Notes: generated from the sequence alone by a model not told the origin. A DNA stretch of 64,000 bases from Streptomyces sp. MMG1533 (GCF_001279775.1 NZ_LGDG01000200.1:1-64000); one strand, 5' to 3'; counted from the first letter of the stretch, positions 36,894-45,700 are shown. A program made the numbers and translations.

Positions 36894-36915
36894 GTTCAGG
36901 GTTGGTTCCCGATGT
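36894..36915 (+). promoter_or_regulatory. PHO-box-like direct repeat upstream of phoD
   Basis: GTTCAGGGTTG (36894-36904) is followed in register by GTTCCCGATGT (36905-36915), two 11-bp units each starting GTTC. Streptomycete PhoP operators consist of 11-bp direct repeat units near GTTCACC; only the first four bases match well here. It lies about 130 nt before a phosphatase gene, where such an operator would be expected. Confidence 0.35.
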
Positions 36916-37041
36916 CGCAGCGGGTTTCCTGTTGTCTTTACACCTGTCATGTACGTGCAGGCCTCTGTTCAACGGGCGGACCAACCGGAAGCGTGAGCTT
37001 CCTAGTGTCCAAGAGGCAAGCGAGGCAGGGGAGTTCGCCCG

Positions 37042-38592
37042 ATGACCGGAGCAGTATCGCCCGACCGACGCCGCTTTCTGACCGCCGGTGCCGCCGTGCT
37101 CGGCGCCGCGGCCTCCGCCCAGCTGTGGCTGCCGGGCACCGCCCGAGCAGCCGAAACCCCGCTGCCCGACGGCGTGTTCAGCCTCGGAGTGGCATCCGGC
37201 GACCCACTGCCGGACGGCATCGTGCTGTGGACCCGGCTCGCCCCGGACCCGCTGAACGGCGGCGGTATGCCCGACGCGGTGGTGCCGGTGCAGTGGGAGC
37301 TCGCCGAGGACGAGCGGTTCAGAAAGGTCGTCCGCCGGGGCACGGCCCACGCCCAGCCCGCGTACGGGCACAGCGTTCACGTCGATGTACGGGGACTGCG
37401 CGCCGACCGCGCGTACTGGTACCGCTTCCGCACCGGCGGCCAGCTCTCCGGCACCGGCCGCACCCGCACCGCGCCCGCCCGGCACAGCTCCGGCGGCCAC
37501 CTGAGGGTCGCACTCGCCTCCTGCCAGAACTGGCAGCACGGCTACTTCACGCCGTACGCCGACATGCTGGCCCAGGATCCCGACGTGGTCCTCTTCGTCG
37601 GCGACTACATCTACGAGTCGACGCCGTCGGCGACGGCCGTACGGCGGCACGAGGGCACCGGTGAGCCGTACAGCCTCATCCAGTACCGCAACCGGTACGC
37701 CCAGTACCGCACCGACCCCGACCTCGCCGCGATGCACGCGAGCGCGCCCTTCGTGGTCACCTTCGACGACCACGAGGTCGACAACGACTTCGCCGGCGAG
37801 ATCCCGCAGGACCCGGACAAGCAGCCGCACGACGCGTTCGTGGCCCGGCTCACCGCTGCCTACCAGGCGTACTACGAGCACATGCCGGTGCGCGCGAGCG
37901 CCGTACCGGACGGACCGCACATCCGGATGTACCGTCGTCTGGAGTTCGGGCGGCTGGCCCGGCTCAACGTGCTGGACACCCGGCAGTTCCGCAGCGACCA
38001 GGCGACCAGCCAGGCCGGCGCCCAGGACCCCTCGCTGACCATGCTCGGCGCCGACCAGAAGCAGTGGCTGCTGGACGGGCTGCGCGAGTCGCCCGCCCGC
38101 TGGAACCTGATCGCCTCGCAGATCATGATGGCCGAGACCGACCTCCAGATCGGCGAGGGCAAGCTCTGGTTCTACGACGCCTGGGACGGCTACCAGGTCG
38201 AACGCAACGCGTTCCTCGAGGAGTTCAAGAGCGTCCGCAACCCGGTCGTGCTCACCGGCGACCGGCACCTGACGATGATCAGCGACCTCAAGGAGGACTA
38301 CGCGAACCCGGACTCCGCGGTCGTCGGCGCCGAGTTCGTCGGCACCTCCATCTCCAGCAACGGCGACCAGGACCAGGCCGCCTTCCGCAAGGAGTGGGAC
38401 CCGCGCATGCCGGACAACCCGCACTGGAAGCTGCTCGACGCCCACCGCGGCTACCACCTGCTCGACATCGACCGCGACGGCATCGACGCGCAGGTAAGAA
38501 TCGTCGACACGGTGGTGAAGCCGCAGGCCACCCCCAGCACGCTGGCCAGGCTGCGGGTCGAGGCGGGCAGGCCCGGCGTCCGGCTGCTCTGA
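37042..38592 (+). CDS. phoD: Alkaline phosphatase D family phosphodiesterase/phosphatase
   Basis: Extracellular metallophosphatase of the PhoD family, which releases phosphate from phosphodiesters including teichoic acids in Bacillus. The 516-residue precursor has a Tat signal (RRRFLTAG at 9-16, cleavage near ARA-AE), an N-terminal Fn-like PhoD domain (about 45-130), and the metallophosphatase domain with GDYIYES, TFDDHEVDND and VLTGDRHLTM metal-ligand motifs. Calcium/iron cofactors are known for the family. ATG 37042 has AGGGGAG at 37027-37033. In streptomycetes phoD is under PhoP control; a PHO-box-like repeat is at 36894. Its place in a teichoic-acid-like locus fits polymer turnover. Confidence 0.92.
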   Translation: MTGAVSPDRRRFLTAGAAVLGAAASAQLWLPGTARAAETPLPDGVFSLGVASGDPLPDGIVLWTRLAPDPLNGGGMPDAVVPVQWELAEDERFRKVVRRGTAHAQPAYGHSVHVDVRGLRADRAYWYRFRTGGQLSGTGRTRTAPARHSSGGHLRVALASCQNWQHGYFTPYADMLAQDPDVVLFVGDYIYESTPSATAVRRHEGTGEPYSLIQYRNRYAQYRTDPDLAAMHASAPFVVTFDDHEVDNDFAGEIPQDPDKQPHDAFVARLTAAYQAYYEHMPVRASAVPDGPHIRMYRRLEFGRLARLNVLDTRQFRSDQATSQAGAQDPSLTMLGADQKQWLLDGLRESPARWNLIASQIMMAETDLQIGEGKLWFYDAWDGYQVERNAFLEEFKSVRNPVVLTGDRHLTMISDLKEDYANPDSAVVGAEFVGTSISSNGDQDQAAFRKEWDPRMPDNPHWKLLDAHRGYHLLDIDRDGIDAQVRIVDTVVKPQATPSTLARLRVEAGRPGVRLL

Positions 38593-38634
38593 TCGCCGAT
38601 GTGACCTGGCCGTATGAAGCCTGTGTGACGGGAT

Positions 38635-38658
38635 CCTGGGACTCATCTGTGTCCCAGG
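38635..38658 (+). terminator. Terminator of phoD
   Basis: CCTGGGAC (38635-38642) / GTCCCAGG (38651-38658), loop TCATCTGT, followed by TCTCTCTC. It begins 42 nt after the phoD stop. Confidence 0.75.
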
Positions 38659-38704
38659 TCTCTCTCAGCGCAGTCTCAGGAAACTCTCTTACCGTCCTCT
38701 GACT

Positions 38705-39895
38705 ATGGAGACGGACTGTACGAGACACGACAATCCGGTGAACACCGGGACCGCCCCGCTGCCCACCGGCACCCGGCTGCTGCACATAGGCCCCCACAAG
38801 ACCGGCACGACCTCCATCCAGGGCGCGCTGTTCGCGGCGAAGGACGCGATGCCCGAGCACGGCGTCGTCTTCCCGGCCTCCAGCAGGCACCCCATGGAAG
38901 CGGTCCTGGCGGCCTGTGCCCGCCCCGGGATGATGGGCAACACCAAGCCCACCGACCGGCACTGGCACGCCCTGCTTGACCAGGTGAACGCCACCGGCAG
39001 GCGCACGTCGGTCATCAGCAGCGAGTTCTTCGCCGACGCCCCCGACGACGAGACCATCGCCCGGGTCGTCGAAGAGCTGGGCGGCGACCGGGTGCACGTC
39101 CTGATCACCCTGCGCCCGCTGGCGAGGATCATGCCCTCGCAATGGCAGCAGTACGTGCAGAACGGCCTGCGCATGGGGTACGAGGACTGGCTCGAGCACA
39201 TGCTCCGGAAGGCCCCGTACGAGCAGCCCAACCCCAGTTTCTGGCGCCGTCACCGGCACGACCGGCTGGTGGAGCGCTGGGCCCGGGTGGTCGGCCCCGA
39301 GCGCATCACCGTCGTCGTGGTCGACGATCGCGACCGGGACGGCCTGATGCGCACCTTCGAGCACCTTCTCGGGCTGCCCGCGAATCTTCTGCAGCCCGTT
39401 CCGGACGCGGCGAACCGTTCTCTTACCCTTGCCGAGACCGAAATGCTGCGAAAACTTAACATGGAATTCCGCGGCAATGGACTCCCGGACGAGCTCTATT
39501 CGCAGCTCGTCCGATACGGCGCCGTGATGCATATGAAGAACGCGTGCGCTCCCCGTCCCGATGACGTGAAGATCGGCACCCCGCAGTGGGCCGTCGAGGC
39601 CGCCGCCGAGATCGGCGCCGAGATGGCGCAACGGATCGACGGAATGGGTGTACGCGTCCTCGGTGATCAGGCGCTGCTGTCCGCCGTCCCGAAGCCCGCC
39701 CCGGGGACGTCCGGGAAGCCGCTGATCGCACCCGAGGTGGCGGCCCAGGCCCTGTACGGTGCACTTGCGGCGGCCGCCGCGGCGCCGGTCCAGCACACCG
39801 CGCCGGCCAAGGCGCGCACGGTCCACCAGACGTCTTCGAAGGAACTCGTGCGGGTACTCGGACACCGTTGTCTGAAGCGGCTGCGGCGCCGCTGA
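38705..39895 (+). CDS. Sulfotransferase-like protein
   Basis: The 396-residue protein carries the 5'-phosphosulfate-binding loop HIGPHKTGTTSIQ at residues 27-39, the mark of PAPS-dependent sulfotransferases, followed by the 3'-phosphate region around ITLRPLARIMPSQWQQYV (in place of the usual R-x-P-x-x-R-x-x-S). The C-terminal ~60 residues are Ala-rich and end in a basic cluster. No acceptor can be named; by position it may sulfate the wall polymer or its sugar, an inference. Between 39400 and 39550 GC content drops below that of neighbours. ATG 38705 has no visible ribosome site; a GTG at 38738 is possible. Some such proteins have lost activity. Confidence 0.75.
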   Translation: METDCTRHDNPVNTGTAPLPTGTRLLHIGPHKTGTTSIQGALFAAKDAMPEHGVVFPASSRHPMEAVLAACARPGMMGNTKPTDRHWHALLDQVNATGRRTSVISSEFFADAPDDETIARVVEELGGDRVHVLITLRPLARIMPSQWQQYVQNGLRMGYEDWLEHMLRKAPYEQPNPSFWRRHRHDRLVERWARVVGPERITVVVVDDRDRDGLMRTFEHLLGLPANLLQPVPDAANRSLTLAETEMLRKLNMEFRGNGLPDELYSQLVRYGAVMHMKNACAPRPDDVKIGTPQWAVEAAAEIGAEMAQRIDGMGVRVLGDQALLSAVPKPAPGTSGKPLIAPEVAAQALYGALAAAAAAPVQHTAPAKARTVHQTSSKELVRVLGHRCLKRLRRR

Positions 39896-39960
39896 GTCCC
39901 TGTGGAGTTACTCACAGCAATTTCCGGCGTCCGCGGAAGGGGTGTCACTCAAACACCAGG

Positions 39961-40020
39961 AGTGCAAGGTGAATGACAGGTTGCGCGCACATATGCGGTG
40001 GACAGCGCTCACCTTGCACT
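39961..40020. promoter_or_regulatory. 12-bp perfect inverted repeat upstream of the CDP-ribitol synthase gene
   Basis: AGTGCAAGGTGA (39961-39972) and TCACCTTGCACT (40009-40020) are exact complements, 36 nt apart, in the 183-nt gap between the sulfotransferase and cytidylyltransferase genes. The long internal segment contains GCGCGCACATATGCG. Another small hairpin (TTCCGGCGTCCGCGGAA, about 39926-39942) precedes it. Either a paired regulator-binding site or a long stem in the leader. Confidence 0.5.
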
Positions 40021-40078
40021 GCGGTAACCACAAGTGGGACCATTTCGAAGTTCCCTGTCGCCCCAAGGTAGGTCACCT

Positions 40079-41578
40079 GTGTCACAGCGCATAGCCAAGC
40101 CCCGTACCACCGCAGTGATCCTGGCCGGTGGCACCGGCCAGCGTGTGGGTCTTTCGATCCCCAAGCAGCTGCTGAAGATCGCCGGCAAGGCAGTCATCGA
40201 GCACACCCTGACCACCTTCGAGAAGGCGGACTCGATCGACGACATCATCGTGCTGATGGCGCCGGGCTACGTGCCCGACATCGAGAAGATCGTCGCCAAG
40301 GCCGGATTCCAGAAGGTCAAGAAGATCATCGAGGGTGGCTCCACGCGGAACGAGACGACCGAGCGTGCCATCGCAGCCCTGGGCGAGGGGCTGGCCGACG
40401 GCGAGGACGTGAACGTCCTGTTCCACGACGCCGTACGCCCCCTGCTGTCGCAGCGCGTCATCGACGACTGCGTCACGGCGCTCGAGCGCTTCCAGGCGGT
40501 CGACGTCGCCATCCCGTCCGCGGACACCATCATCGTGACCCGCACCCACGGCGAGGACGGCGAGTTCATCACGGAGATCCCGGACCGCTCCCGGCTGCGC
40601 CGCGGCCAGACGCCCCAGGCGTTCAAGCTGTCCACGATCAAGCGGGCCTACGAGGTCGCCGCCGGCGACCCCAACTTCCAGGCCACGGACGACTGCTCGG
40701 TCGTACTCAAGTACCTGCCCGACGTGCCGATCCACGTCGTCGCGGGCGACGAGTACAACATGAAGGTCACTCAGCCCGTCGACGTCTTCATCGCCGACAA
40801 GCTGTTCCAGCTGGCCTCCACCGCCACGCCCGAGCAGAAGGGTGAGGAGCTCTACCGCGAACTCCTCACCGGCAAGACCGTCGTGGTCTTCGGCGGTTCG
40901 TACGGCATCGGCAAGGACATCGCCGAACTCGCCGAGTCCTACGGCGCCAAGGTGTACGCGCTCGGCCGCTCCACCACCGGCACCCACGTCGAGAACCCGG
41001 AGGAGGTCGACGACGCGCTGTCCAAGGCGTACGCCGAGACCGGGCGCATCGACTACGTCGTCAACACCGCGGGCGTGCTGCGCATCGGCAAGCTGGCCGA
41101 GACCGACAACGCGACCATCGAGGAAGCGCTGAAGGTCAACTACCTGGCCCCGGTGCAGATCGCCCGGTCGTCGTACAAGTACCTGGCCGAGACCAAGGGA
41201 CAGCTGCTGCTGTACACCTCCAGCAGCTACACCCGCGGCCGCGCCGAGTACAGCCTCTACTCCTCGACCAAGGCCGCCATGGTGAACCTCACCCAGGCCC
41301 TGTCCGACGAGTGGGCCGGCGACGGCATCCGGGTCAACTGCGTCAACCCGGAGCGCACCGCCACGCCGATGCGCACCAAGGCCTTCGGCCAGGAGCCGTC
41401 CGGCAGCCTGCTCTCGTCCGAGGCCGTCGCCCGCACCTCGCTCGACGTGCTGCTGTCCGAGCTGACCGGGCACGTCATCGACGTCCGCCAGCAGGACCCG
41501 ACGGCGTCCGCCGGGCAGGCGTCCGGCTTCGAACAGGCCCTGGCCAGTGTCCTGGACCGCCAGGACGGCGTGGCATAA
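40079..41578 (+). CDS. Bifunctional cytidylyltransferase / short-chain reductase (CDP-ribitol synthase type)
   Basis: Two fused domains in 499 residues. Residues about 10-235 are an IspD-like nucleotidyltransferase (AVILAGGTGQRVG, SIPKQL, FHDAVRPL, RRGQTPQAF). Residues about 258-490 are a short-chain dehydrogenase (VVFGGSYGIGKDIAELAESYGA, YTSSSYTRGRAEYSLYSSTK with catalytic Ser-Tyr-Lys). The same fusion is known in Haemophilus Acs1/Bcs1, which reduces ribulose-5-phosphate and makes CDP-ribitol; separate TarI/TarJ do this in Gram-positives. By homology it supplies CDP-ribitol, or a related CDP-polyol, for the transferase encoded next. GTG 40079 has AAGGTAGG at 40065-40072. Confidence 0.88.
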   Translation: MSQRIAKPRTTAVILAGGTGQRVGLSIPKQLLKIAGKAVIEHTLTTFEKADSIDDIIVLMAPGYVPDIEKIVAKAGFQKVKKIIEGGSTRNETTERAIAALGEGLADGEDVNVLFHDAVRPLLSQRVIDDCVTALERFQAVDVAIPSADTIIVTRTHGEDGEFITEIPDRSRLRRGQTPQAFKLSTIKRAYEVAAGDPNFQATDDCSVVLKYLPDVPIHVVAGDEYNMKVTQPVDVFIADKLFQLASTATPEQKGEELYRELLTGKTVVVFGGSYGIGKDIAELAESYGAKVYALGRSTTGTHVENPEEVDDALSKAYAETGRIDYVVNTAGVLRIGKLAETDNATIEEALKVNYLAPVQIARSSYKYLAETKGQLLLYTSSSYTRGRAEYSLYSSTKAAMVNLTQALSDEWAGDGIRVNCVNPERTATPMRTKAFGQEPSGSLLSSEAVARTSLDVLLSELTGHVIDVRQQDPTASAGQASGFEQALASVLDRQDGVA

Positions 41579-41601
41579 TCACCAACAATTATTCGTCTGT
41601 C

Positions 41602-41652
41602 ATTCAGGCCTCTGTGGCTGCTCGTTCGCGGAGCATTCGCAGGGGCCTGAAT
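41602..41652 (+). promoter_or_regulatory. Stem-loop in the gap before the polyol-phosphate transferase
   Basis: ATTCAGGCC (41602-41610) pairs perfectly with GGCCTGAAT (41644-41652); inside is TGCTC (41619-41623) / GAGCA (41631-41635). It lies between two genes that should act in one pathway, so it may be an attenuator or a processing site rather than a full terminator. Confidence 0.5.
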
Positions 41653-41670
41653 CCGTAAAATTACCGGACC

Positions 41671-43860
41671 GTGCACAAGCTTTTTTCCGGATTTTTTCGA
41701 CTTTCACAAACCGGCACCCCTCCAAGAGCAGGTTTCTCCGTGATAAGCACCGCTATTCGCGTCGCCCGGGTGGGCAGCGCGGCAGAGCTGGCCGCGGCGG
41801 CCCTCATGATCCTGGGCTACCCCGCCCTCATGCTGGCCGCGCTCGTCCCGAGCGTTCCCGCCTTCGCGGCCGCGACCGCCGTCACGTACCTGGCGGACCA
41901 CTATCTGCACCGCAAGGGCAGCTATCTGATCAACCGCCTCAGCAAGGTGCGGGCCGGCCTGTCGATCCGCTTCCTGATCAGACAGCTCCTGCTGATCCTG
42001 CTGCTGGCCCGCCTGTCCCTCTCGGACGGCCTGGTCTTCTACGGTGCGACCGCCTGCTTCATCGCGTTCTACGGCCTCCAGGCCCCGCACGGCGCGCTGG
42101 TCACCCTGATCCGCAACCGGCGCCGGATGCCGGTCGCCACCCGCAACGTCGACCTGGCCTCGCGCATCCGCATCCCGGACGCCCCGCCGCAGGGTCTGCT
42201 GAACCGCTCGGCCGAGAAGATGCTCCACCTCGACCTCGCGGCCGTGGTCGGCATACTCGTCGCCGCCGCCACGGACTCCGCCCTCGCCGGTTTCGTCGGC
42301 ATCGGAGTCACCCTGGTCCTGGGCTGCGGGTACGTGGCGGCGCTGCTGCCGTACGTCCGCGGCCGAAAGACCCCGCCCACCCCCGAGAAGGTGCTGGACG
42401 CGGTCGACGACTGGCTGCGCCGGTACCGGCCGGAGACGGTGCTGTACTTCTCCGGCTCCAAGGACTCGGCGTACCAGGTCAACATGTGGCTGGAGACCAT
42501 GGAGCAGCTGGACTCCAAGCCGCTGATCATCCTGCGCGAGCGGGTCATCCTGGCCAACCTGGCGCCCAGCACGGTCCCCGTCATCTGCGTGCCCGGAGGG
42601 GTGCACCTGATGAACATGGACCTGTCCACCGTGCGGGTCGCGCTCTACGCGGCGAACGTGGGCAAGAACATCCACATGCTGCGCGTCCCGACCATGAAGC
42701 ACGTCTTCATCGGCCACGGCGACAGCGACAAGCTGGCCAGCGTCAACCCGTTCAGCAAGGTGTACGACGAGGTGTGGACCGCAGGGCGTGCGGGCCGCGA
42801 CCGGTACGCCATCGCCGACGTCGGCGTCCGCGACGAGGACATCGTCGAGGTGGGCCGCCCGCAGCTGGCGCCCATCGAGACCTGGCAGGGGGTGCCTCAG
42901 GGGCGTATCCCGACCGTGCTCTACGCGCCCACCTGGGAGGGCTGGGACGACAACCCGGGCAACACCTCCATCCTGCTGGCCGGCGAGAACATCGTGAAGA
43001 AGCTGGTCAAGGCCGACCCGCCGGTCCGTGTCCTGTACAAGCCGCATCCCTTCACCGGCACCCGCAGCGCCCAGGCCAAGGCCGCCCACGAGCGCATCAC
43101 CGCGCTGGTGGCGAAGGCCGCCGCCGAGCGCGCCGCCGACCCGGGCTTCACGACCGACGCCGGCGCCCAGGCGCAGGCCAAGGCGGAGCTGGTCCGCATC
43201 GACGCCCGGATCGCCGAGCTGGTCGGCAACGGCGGCGAGAAGGGCGACGAGGCCGAGGCCACCCGCGACGGCCTGGTCGACGTCAAGAAGCACGAGGAGA
43301 TCGCCCGGCTGCGCGCCGAGTGGAACGCCGCGTACTGGCGCTCCTTCCCCACCTGGGAGCACCGGGTCGTCACGGGCGCCGAGCCGCGCCTGTACGACTG
43401 CTTCAACGTCTCCGACGCGATGGTCTCCGACATCTCCAGCGTGGTCTCCGACTTCATCGCGAGCGGCAAGCCGTACGCGGTCACGGACTCCGCCGAGCTC
43501 GGCGTGGAGGAGTTCAAGCGGCAGAACACGGCGGTGCGCGCCGCGGTGATCCTGTCCAACAGCGCGGCCGAGCTGGGCGGGCTCCTCGACGCGGTGCGCG
43601 CCCCGGCCGCCGACCCGCTGGCCGAGGACCGGAGCGAGCTCAAGCAGTACCTGCTGGGTCCGGACGAGCCGACGTCCATCGAGCAGTTCAACACCGCGGT
43701 GGCCGACCTCGCGATCAAGGCCGAGACCCGCAACGTCGGCCAGGACTCACGGGCGGCGACCGGAGCCGCGGAGGCCGCGGAGGCCGAGGCGGAGCTGGCG
43801 AACGCGGTGCCCGCCCCGGGGACGGCGCCGGCGGGCGAGGCGGACGGTCTGACCGCCTGA
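41671..43860 (+). CDS. Membrane-anchored CDP-glycerol/ribitol phosphotransferase family protein
   Basis: Probable teichoic acid polymerase or primase transferring polyol phosphate from a CDP-polyol. The 729-residue protein has an N-terminal region of about six hydrophobic helices (residues 20-225) followed by a cytoplasmic domain of the CDP-glycerol glycerophosphotransferase (TagF/TarL) type: FSGSKDSAYQVNMWLETM, KHVFIGHGDSDKLAS, VYDEVWTAG, LYAPTWEGWDDNPGNTS, VLYKPHPFTG and a later DISSVVSDFIASGKP. A helical Ala/Glu insertion (about 475-540) separates motifs. Bacillus enzymes lack the membrane region. GTG 41671 has only a weak ribosome site (AAAATTACCGG before it). A paralogue lies at 54342 on the other strand. 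An exceptional terminator follows. Confidence 0.87.
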   Translation: MHKLFSGFFRLSQTGTPPRAGFSVISTAIRVARVGSAAELAAAALMILGYPALMLAALVPSVPAFAAATAVTYLADHYLHRKGSYLINRLSKVRAGLSIRFLIRQLLLILLLARLSLSDGLVFYGATACFIAFYGLQAPHGALVTLIRNRRRMPVATRNVDLASRIRIPDAPPQGLLNRSAEKMLHLDLAAVVGILVAAATDSALAGFVGIGVTLVLGCGYVAALLPYVRGRKTPPTPEKVLDAVDDWLRRYRPETVLYFSGSKDSAYQVNMWLETMEQLDSKPLIILRERVILANLAPSTVPVICVPGGVHLMNMDLSTVRVALYAANVGKNIHMLRVPTMKHVFIGHGDSDKLASVNPFSKVYDEVWTAGRAGRDRYAIADVGVRDEDIVEVGRPQLAPIETWQGVPQGRIPTVLYAPTWEGWDDNPGNTSILLAGENIVKKLVKADPPVRVLYKPHPFTGTRSAQAKAAHERITALVAKAAAERAADPGFTTDAGAQAQAKAELVRIDARIAELVGNGGEKGDEAEATRDGLVDVKKHEEIARLRAEWNAAYWRSFPTWEHRVVTGAEPRLYDCFNVSDAMVSDISSVVSDFIASGKPYAVTDSAELGVEEFKRQNTAVRAAVILSNSAAELGGLLDAVRAPAADPLAEDRSELKQYLLGPDEPTSIEQFNTAVADLAIKAETRNVGQDSRAATGAAEAAEAEAELANAVPAPGTAPAGEADGLTA

Positions 43861-43886
43861 CCGCGGGCTGACCGGCGCTCTGGTCG

Positions 43887-43935
43887 AAGGGGCCCGGTTT
43901 TCGAGGGAGTGATCCTCGAAAACCGGGCCCCTTTT
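43887..43935 (+). terminator. Very strong intrinsic terminator
   Basis: 20-bp perfect stem: left arm 43887-43906 (AAGGGGCCCGGTTTTCGAGG), loop GAGTGAT, right arm 43914-43933, ending in TTTT at 43932-43935. It starts 27 nt after the polyol-phosphate transferase stop. The 250-nt gap 43861-44111 holds no supported gene; a 22-codon frame from 44063 is dismissed elsewhere. Confidence 0.95.
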
Positions 43936-44111
43936 GCGTATCCCCTGGTGTGCATCTCTGTCGCTTCGCTGTCCCGCCCCTCGATCCACCCTGTGACGCG
44001 GCTCACGAAAGCGTGGTCCCCGAGCAACCGCTTGCGGGGGCCATCCGTCTATCAGGTCGCCGATGACCAATGAGGCGATACGGGGGAAATATTCAGTGAC
44101 CAGGGGGAAGA

Positions 44112-45335
44112 ATGACAGTGACGCAGCCTGATGTGAGCGTGATCATCGGGGCTTACGAAGCGATGCCGTATCTGGTCGACTGCCTCGCATCCGTCGAGGC
44201 GCAGACCATCGCTCCGGCGCGCATCGAGGTCATCGCGGTCGACGACGGTTCGACGGACGGCACAGGGGAGTACCTGGAGGAGTTCGCGGCCCGCGCGGCC
44301 ATGCCGGTCACGGTGATCCGGCAGGACAACTCCGGCGGCCCCAGCGGCCCGCGCAACGTCGGCCTCGGCAAGGCCGCCGGACGCTACGTCTTCTTCCTCG
44401 ACGCCGACGACCGGCTCGGCCCCGAGGCGCTGGAGCGCATGGTGGCCATGGCCGACGAGAACGGCACGGACGTCGTCCTCGGCAAGGTCGTGGGCGTCAA
44501 CCGGTCCGCGCCCAAGTCGATGTGGAGCGCGTCCGTGGGGCGCACCGACGTCTTCTCCTCCAACATCAAGTTCACCCTGAGCGCGCAGAAGCTCTTCCGC
44601 CGCGCACTGCTGGAACGTCACGGCATGCAGTTCGACGAGTCCCTGTTCACCGGCGAGGACGCGCTGTTCACGATGGAGGCCTACCTGCGGGCCGACGGCG
44701 TCTCCGTGGTCGCCGACCACACCTGCTACTACCTGGTGGGCCGCGAGGACGGCAAGCACGTGACGAAGAGCGGGAGTTACACCCTGCGCTTCGACTCCGC
44801 GCGCGCCCTGATGAACCTGATCGCCGAACTGCTCCCGCCGGGCCCGAAGCGCGACCTGCTCATGGTCCGGCCCTTCGTCGTCACGCTGCTGCCGCAGTTC
44901 GGACCCAGGTACCTCAAGGACACCGAAGAGGTCCGGCGGCACAAGTTCGAACTGGCGAAGCCGCTGATGCAGGCGTACTGGAGCGAGGGGGTCGCCCGCC
45001 GCCTCAGGGTCCACGAGCGGCTGCGGCTGCACCTGGTCGCCGCCGGGCGGCCCGACCTCCTGGAGGGCGTCGTGGAGTTCGTCCGGGCGAAGAAGGAGGC
45101 GTCGGCCGTCCTGGAGAAGAAGGGCCGCCGCCTCTACCTCGCCTACCCCCACTTCCGCGACCACCCGGCCGGCATCCCCGACTCGGTCTACCTCGCCGAC
45201 GCCCGCGAGGCCCGCGCCTTCCCGGGCTACCGCGAGGGCACCGTCGGCACGTTCGTACAGCGCGCTGCCCGCAAGGTGCGGCGGGCACTGCCGGCGCGGG
45301 ACGCCACGCCGGGCGGGCGGGCCGCGGCGGCGTGA
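44112..45335 (+). CDS. Family 2 glycosyltransferase
   Basis: A 407-residue GT-A enzyme with VSVIIGAYEAMPYLVDC, VDDGSTDGTGEY (43-54) and the DxD-type LDADD at 96-100; after about residue 230 a helical region and a basic C-terminus follow. It is similar in its first ~220 residues to the glycosyltransferase at 29794 (same QDNSGGPSGPRNVGL-type acceptor segment), but lacks the long C-terminal part. It probably adds a sugar to the polymer or its linkage unit; donor and acceptor cannot be read from sequence. ATG 44112 has GGGGGAAG at 44102-44109. It stands alone between the strong terminator and a convergent remnant. Confidence 0.88.
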   Translation: MTVTQPDVSVIIGAYEAMPYLVDCLASVEAQTIAPARIEVIAVDDGSTDGTGEYLEEFAARAAMPVTVIRQDNSGGPSGPRNVGLGKAAGRYVFFLDADDRLGPEALERMVAMADENGTDVVLGKVVGVNRSAPKSMWSASVGRTDVFSSNIKFTLSAQKLFRRALLERHGMQFDESLFTGEDALFTMEAYLRADGVSVVADHTCYYLVGREDGKHVTKSGSYTLRFDSARALMNLIAELLPPGPKRDLLMVRPFVVTLLPQFGPRYLKDTEEVRRHKFELAKPLMQAYWSEGVARRLRVHERLRLHLVAAGRPDLLEGVVEFVRAKKEASAVLEKKGRRLYLAYPHFRDHPAGIPDSVYLADAREARAFPGYREGTVGTFVQRAARKVRRALPARDATPGGRAAAA

Positions 45336-45382
45336 CGAGAGTGGACCGCCGTGACCGGCCGGGCTCCAGGGCGTACGCCCGC

Positions 45383-45645
45383 TCAGCCGGCCACGACGGT
45401 CCACTCACCGCAGCCGTAGTCCTCGCCGGCCTCGTCAGGCACTCCCTGGACCTCGACCTGGTACGTGCTGCCGGACGGCACCCACGTGGCGGCATTCGTG
45501 GTGTTCACGCCGGACGCACTGACCTGTTCCGTGCGCCCCGCTGCGGAAGATGGGCGGACGCCTGAGCGCTGCCCACCCCGACCGTCAGCAGGGCGAGGGG
45601 CGTTGCCGTGAGGGCGGCGACGCGCAGAGTGTTCTTGAAACGCAC
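45383..45645 (-). pseudogene. Frameshifted small secreted protein
   Basis: GTG at 45643-45645 (GGAGG, complement of 45656-45660) opens a signal peptide: FKNTLRVAALTATPLALLTV followed by GVGSAQASA. About residue 33 the frame breaks; the continuation, T-E-Q-V-S-A-S-G-V-N-T-T-N-A-A-T-W-V, then VPSGSTYQVEVQG and CGEWTVVAG with TGA at 45383-45385, is in the neighbouring frame. A single missing base near 45545-45555 explains it. The intact form would be about 87 residues. Family not recognised. If the base is a sequencing error the gene would be intact. Confidence 0.55.
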
Positions 45646-45700
45646 GGTGACAGGTCCTCCGGGGCTCGTGGATCTCGTGGTCGCGGGGCAGGCCCGGCGA

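Noticed and set aside
44063..44131. A 22-codon ATG frame overlapping the start of the glycosyltransferase at 44112
   Set aside because: Weak ribosome site, no sequence order, and the glycosyltransferase has its own GGGGGAAG site; unlike the PBP2 case there is no ATGA overlap.
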